NCBI GenBank assembly: GCA_029891345.1
Contig: CM056994.1
Location: 141,630,457 to 141,694,456 of the forward strand
DNA length: 64,000 nt
DNA from: Dryococelus australis
Taxonomy: Eukaryota > Arthropoda > Insecta > Phasmatodea > Phasmatidae
Reading direction: 5' to 3'
Part shown: positions 62,517 through 64,000 of the stretch, in pieces
Numbering within the stretch: position 1 is the stretch's first letter
How the letters are laid out: each line of letters opens with the position of its first letter
Notes under the pieces: model-generated
Told to the model about the DNA's origin: nothing
The model's database searches: none
What the model saw: the letters and a program-made list of their open reading frames with translations, nothing else
Position numbers and translations under genes: made by a program

Positions 62517-62672
62517 GTGTGCATTTGATTGTGTGCCTGCAAGCGACGTCTCGGCTTTGTCTTGGGCTGTAAGATCAGTGGACCCAGATGAGCTGCATAT
62601 ATCGTCACCGATGTAGTTCATGGTATCCTCGTCGGCATCTTCAATAATCTCGGTACCATCTATTGAAGCATT
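62517..62672 (-). pseudogene. Acidic peptide fragment near Polinton polymerase
   Basis: The minus strand reads DGTEIIEDADEDTMNYIGDD followed by a Ser/Thr-rich part, open for about 50 codons, with a possible start (ATGAGTGACGAT) in another frame just upstream. I do not recognise a family. The acidic, non-repetitive composition and neighbouring polymerase suggest a decayed Polinton accessory gene or polymerase N-terminal part. Confidence 0.35.
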
Positions 62673-62769
62673 ACATCGTCACTCATGTCGCTTCTGCGGT
62701 AAAACAGTCGTGTTCAACTAAGATGCACGAAGGTAAGAGAAGTATGGCTTTGCGATAAATACAGATCGA

Positions 62770-62850
62770 GTGGTACAAATGTGCACGGACCGTGGACTGT
62801 CATTTGCTAGGCGCGATAAATTTCAGAGACATGTCAAAACCTGCAAACCT
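62770..62850 (+). pseudogene. C2H2-like zinc finger fragment
   Basis: The plus strand reads CTDRGLSFARRDKFQRHVKTC, a one-finger pattern of Cys, FxRRDxFxRH and a final Cys. The second metal-binding Cys is replaced by Arg (CTDR). Similar fingers stand near the N-terminus of many Polinton/Maverick proteins. It lies on the strand opposite to the polymerase, which fits a rearranged element. Confidence 0.4.
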
Positions 62851-62963
62851 GTAGGACCTACACCTACCAAAATCACTCGTGTACAGTCTCCTCCACAATG
62901 TATGAGTGTACGTCTTGCAATTCCTAGGTTCCAAGATGAGATTACACCTTCGTACCAGCGACC

Positions 62964-63084
62964 ATTACATTTACTACATAGGTGATCCAGGGATCACTTT
63001 CGATGCTATGTTGCATATGACGGGGGTCGAGCTGGAACTTCTAATGTCTATCTACCTTGTAATCGCCTATGTAGTAAATGTAAT
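62964..63084. repeat. 23-bp inverted repeat around an inverted polymerase segment
   Basis: ATTACATTTACTACATAGG plus TGAT (62964-62986) and its complement (63062-63084) match at 22 of 23 bases. The 75 bases between them read, on the plus strand, GITFDAMLHMTGVELEL, the polymerase block that should follow the minus-strand fragment ending here. A small inversion with duplicated ends is the simplest explanation. Confidence 0.65.
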
Positions 63085-64000
63085 CGAGCTTGTACGTGGA
63101 AATGCAGAGGTCTCTAAAGTTCTTAAAAACATCGGACAGGAGGAGATTGTCAGTCTTCAAATACAATTCTGAATATGTTTTATGACTGCTACAGTCGACA
63201 TCATAGCATGCTTTATGAGCGTAATCGTATTCTTCGTCGCTAATTCTCGAGTCCATCAGCTTGTTGAAGAAAGCGCCTTTAGGAGGTAGCTGTGACTCGT
63301 TCAGCTTCTCCCAGGAGTAGACGTAAACTCCTAAGCGTGTGACAACAGATGGTTGGTTGTGGGTGAGGAATTTTGCAGTGTTGATAAATTTTGAAGGTGG
63401 TAGATACTTGGCCAGGGATGCCAGTCTGCGGGCCATGATACAAAAAGAATCCAACAATTTTATAGGGAAACGGTCGTCCAGCTGTTTTGAAAATGGATCA
63501 TCTTATCAAACGTGTGTGGAATAATGAATATTGATTTTTTATCGCAGTCACGATGGTTGATAATAGAGTTTTCTTCGTAGCTGATTTTGTGGAACATTAC
63601 AGGTAATTTTTGTAGGGTGGCGACGCAGCAAATTGCAGCTCGTGCATGCAGGTCTATGTTGCGCCAAGTGATGTGATCGTGGTCCCTTACTTGAAAATTT
63701 TCTTATATGAACGGTGAATAACAGTATCAACATTTTGTCGCCTGTGAATAGCTTGACTTTTCTGTGGATGTAAATAGTGGTGTAAATATATTTTACTTTT
63801 GTGCCAATATCCATTATGGTAAGCATTAATTTCTTTTCCGCATCTTCCCCGTGCATATAATGGGCTCCTGCCTCAGCATAGATGTTTGTGCTGCTGATAT
63901 TACAATATTGTCGACTTGCACAGAAATACGAAAACTGTATGCCTCTTGTTTCTGATAGTCATATGTGTAGTCATGGCTGGGGTCCGGTCAGGTTTGAATC
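63041..64000 (-). pseudogene. Polinton/Maverick protein-primed DNA polymerase B fragment (runs off the edge)
   Basis: The enzyme replicates Polinton DNA from a protein primer. From the right edge leftward, the minus strand shows in several frames: YDYQKQEAYSF; HGEDAEKK; a damaged zinc-ribbon stretch with CYSPF and two stops; VRDHDHITW; LPVMFHKI; and then the open part 63041-63502 with LLDSFCIMARRLASLAKYLP, SWEKLNESQLPPKGAFF, ELYLKTDNLLLSDVF and LCISTYKLD. These are the exonuclease-domain and linker signatures of the Polinton polymerase (KLNExxLPPKxAFxxxL, YLKTDxLLLxDVFxxFR). Frameshifts lie near 63500 and 63690. The palm motifs C-terminal to this point are not in the window, and the next block is inverted. 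No integrase, ATPase, protease or capsid gene is visible. Confidence 0.82.

Overview
This window looks like non-coding, repeat-dense DNA from an animal with a large, AT-rich genome, most likely an insect. I found no intact host gene, rRNA, functional tRNA or CRISPR array. Every protein match I can defend belongs to a decayed transposable element: a Helitron/Pif1 helicase, a Tc1-type transposase, a hAT dimerisation domain and a Polinton/Maverick DNA polymerase. No bacterial features (operons, ribosome binding sites) are present. The insect assignment is inference from the element spectrum. No sequence identifies a species.

The dominant structure is a family of three giant foldback (palindromic) elements, here called FB1, FB2 and FB3. 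FB2 (33330-39002) is uninterrupted: two diverged arms of more than 2 kb face each other across an AT-rich centre. FB3 (54689-59694) has the same plan. FB1 (9847-31969) also has it, but its left arm is split by a 16.3-kb block. Arms share modules in the same order from outside to inside: an AGTAGTAGG-type terminus, a GCCGCCATCTTG/TTACGTCA motif, TGACCTTGA-rich DNA, an A/T-rich stretch, a CCATCTTGGTAGG array, a tandem repeat of about 119 bp, short minisatellites, an inner inverted repeat, and an AT-rich core. FB2 is flanked by a perfect 6-bp duplication, CATATG.

The block inside FB1 (11316-27636) is about 2.3 tandem copies of a T-rich, apparently non-coding unit of roughly 6 kb. Copy B carries a Tc1-type element, a hAT fragment, a small hAT-type MITE and a 1.6-kb hAT-like element that are absent from copy A at the same places. 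FB2 itself sits inside a degenerate satellite with a period near 280 bp (33085-42020).

The last 3 kb holds a minisatellite, tandem duplications and a scrambled Polinton polymerase that runs off the right edge. The minisatellite edge at about 61610-61642 shares a short module with FB2. Together with the 6-bp duplication and AG-type ends of FB2, this suggests that the foldbacks may be gene-less derivatives of Polinton-type elements. That link is inference, and database and structural comparisons would decide it.

Region by region: 1-2415 nothing identifiable except a SINE-like head; 2416-2836 Helitron remnant; 3769-5567 inverted-repeat element; 5568-9846 nothing; 9847-31969 FB1 with its insert; 31970-33084 spacer; 33085-42020 satellite with FB2; 42016-54688 mostly unassigned, with a 200-bp palindrome and a SINE; 54689-59694 FB3; 59695-61009 spacer; 61010-64000 minisatellites and Polinton remnant.
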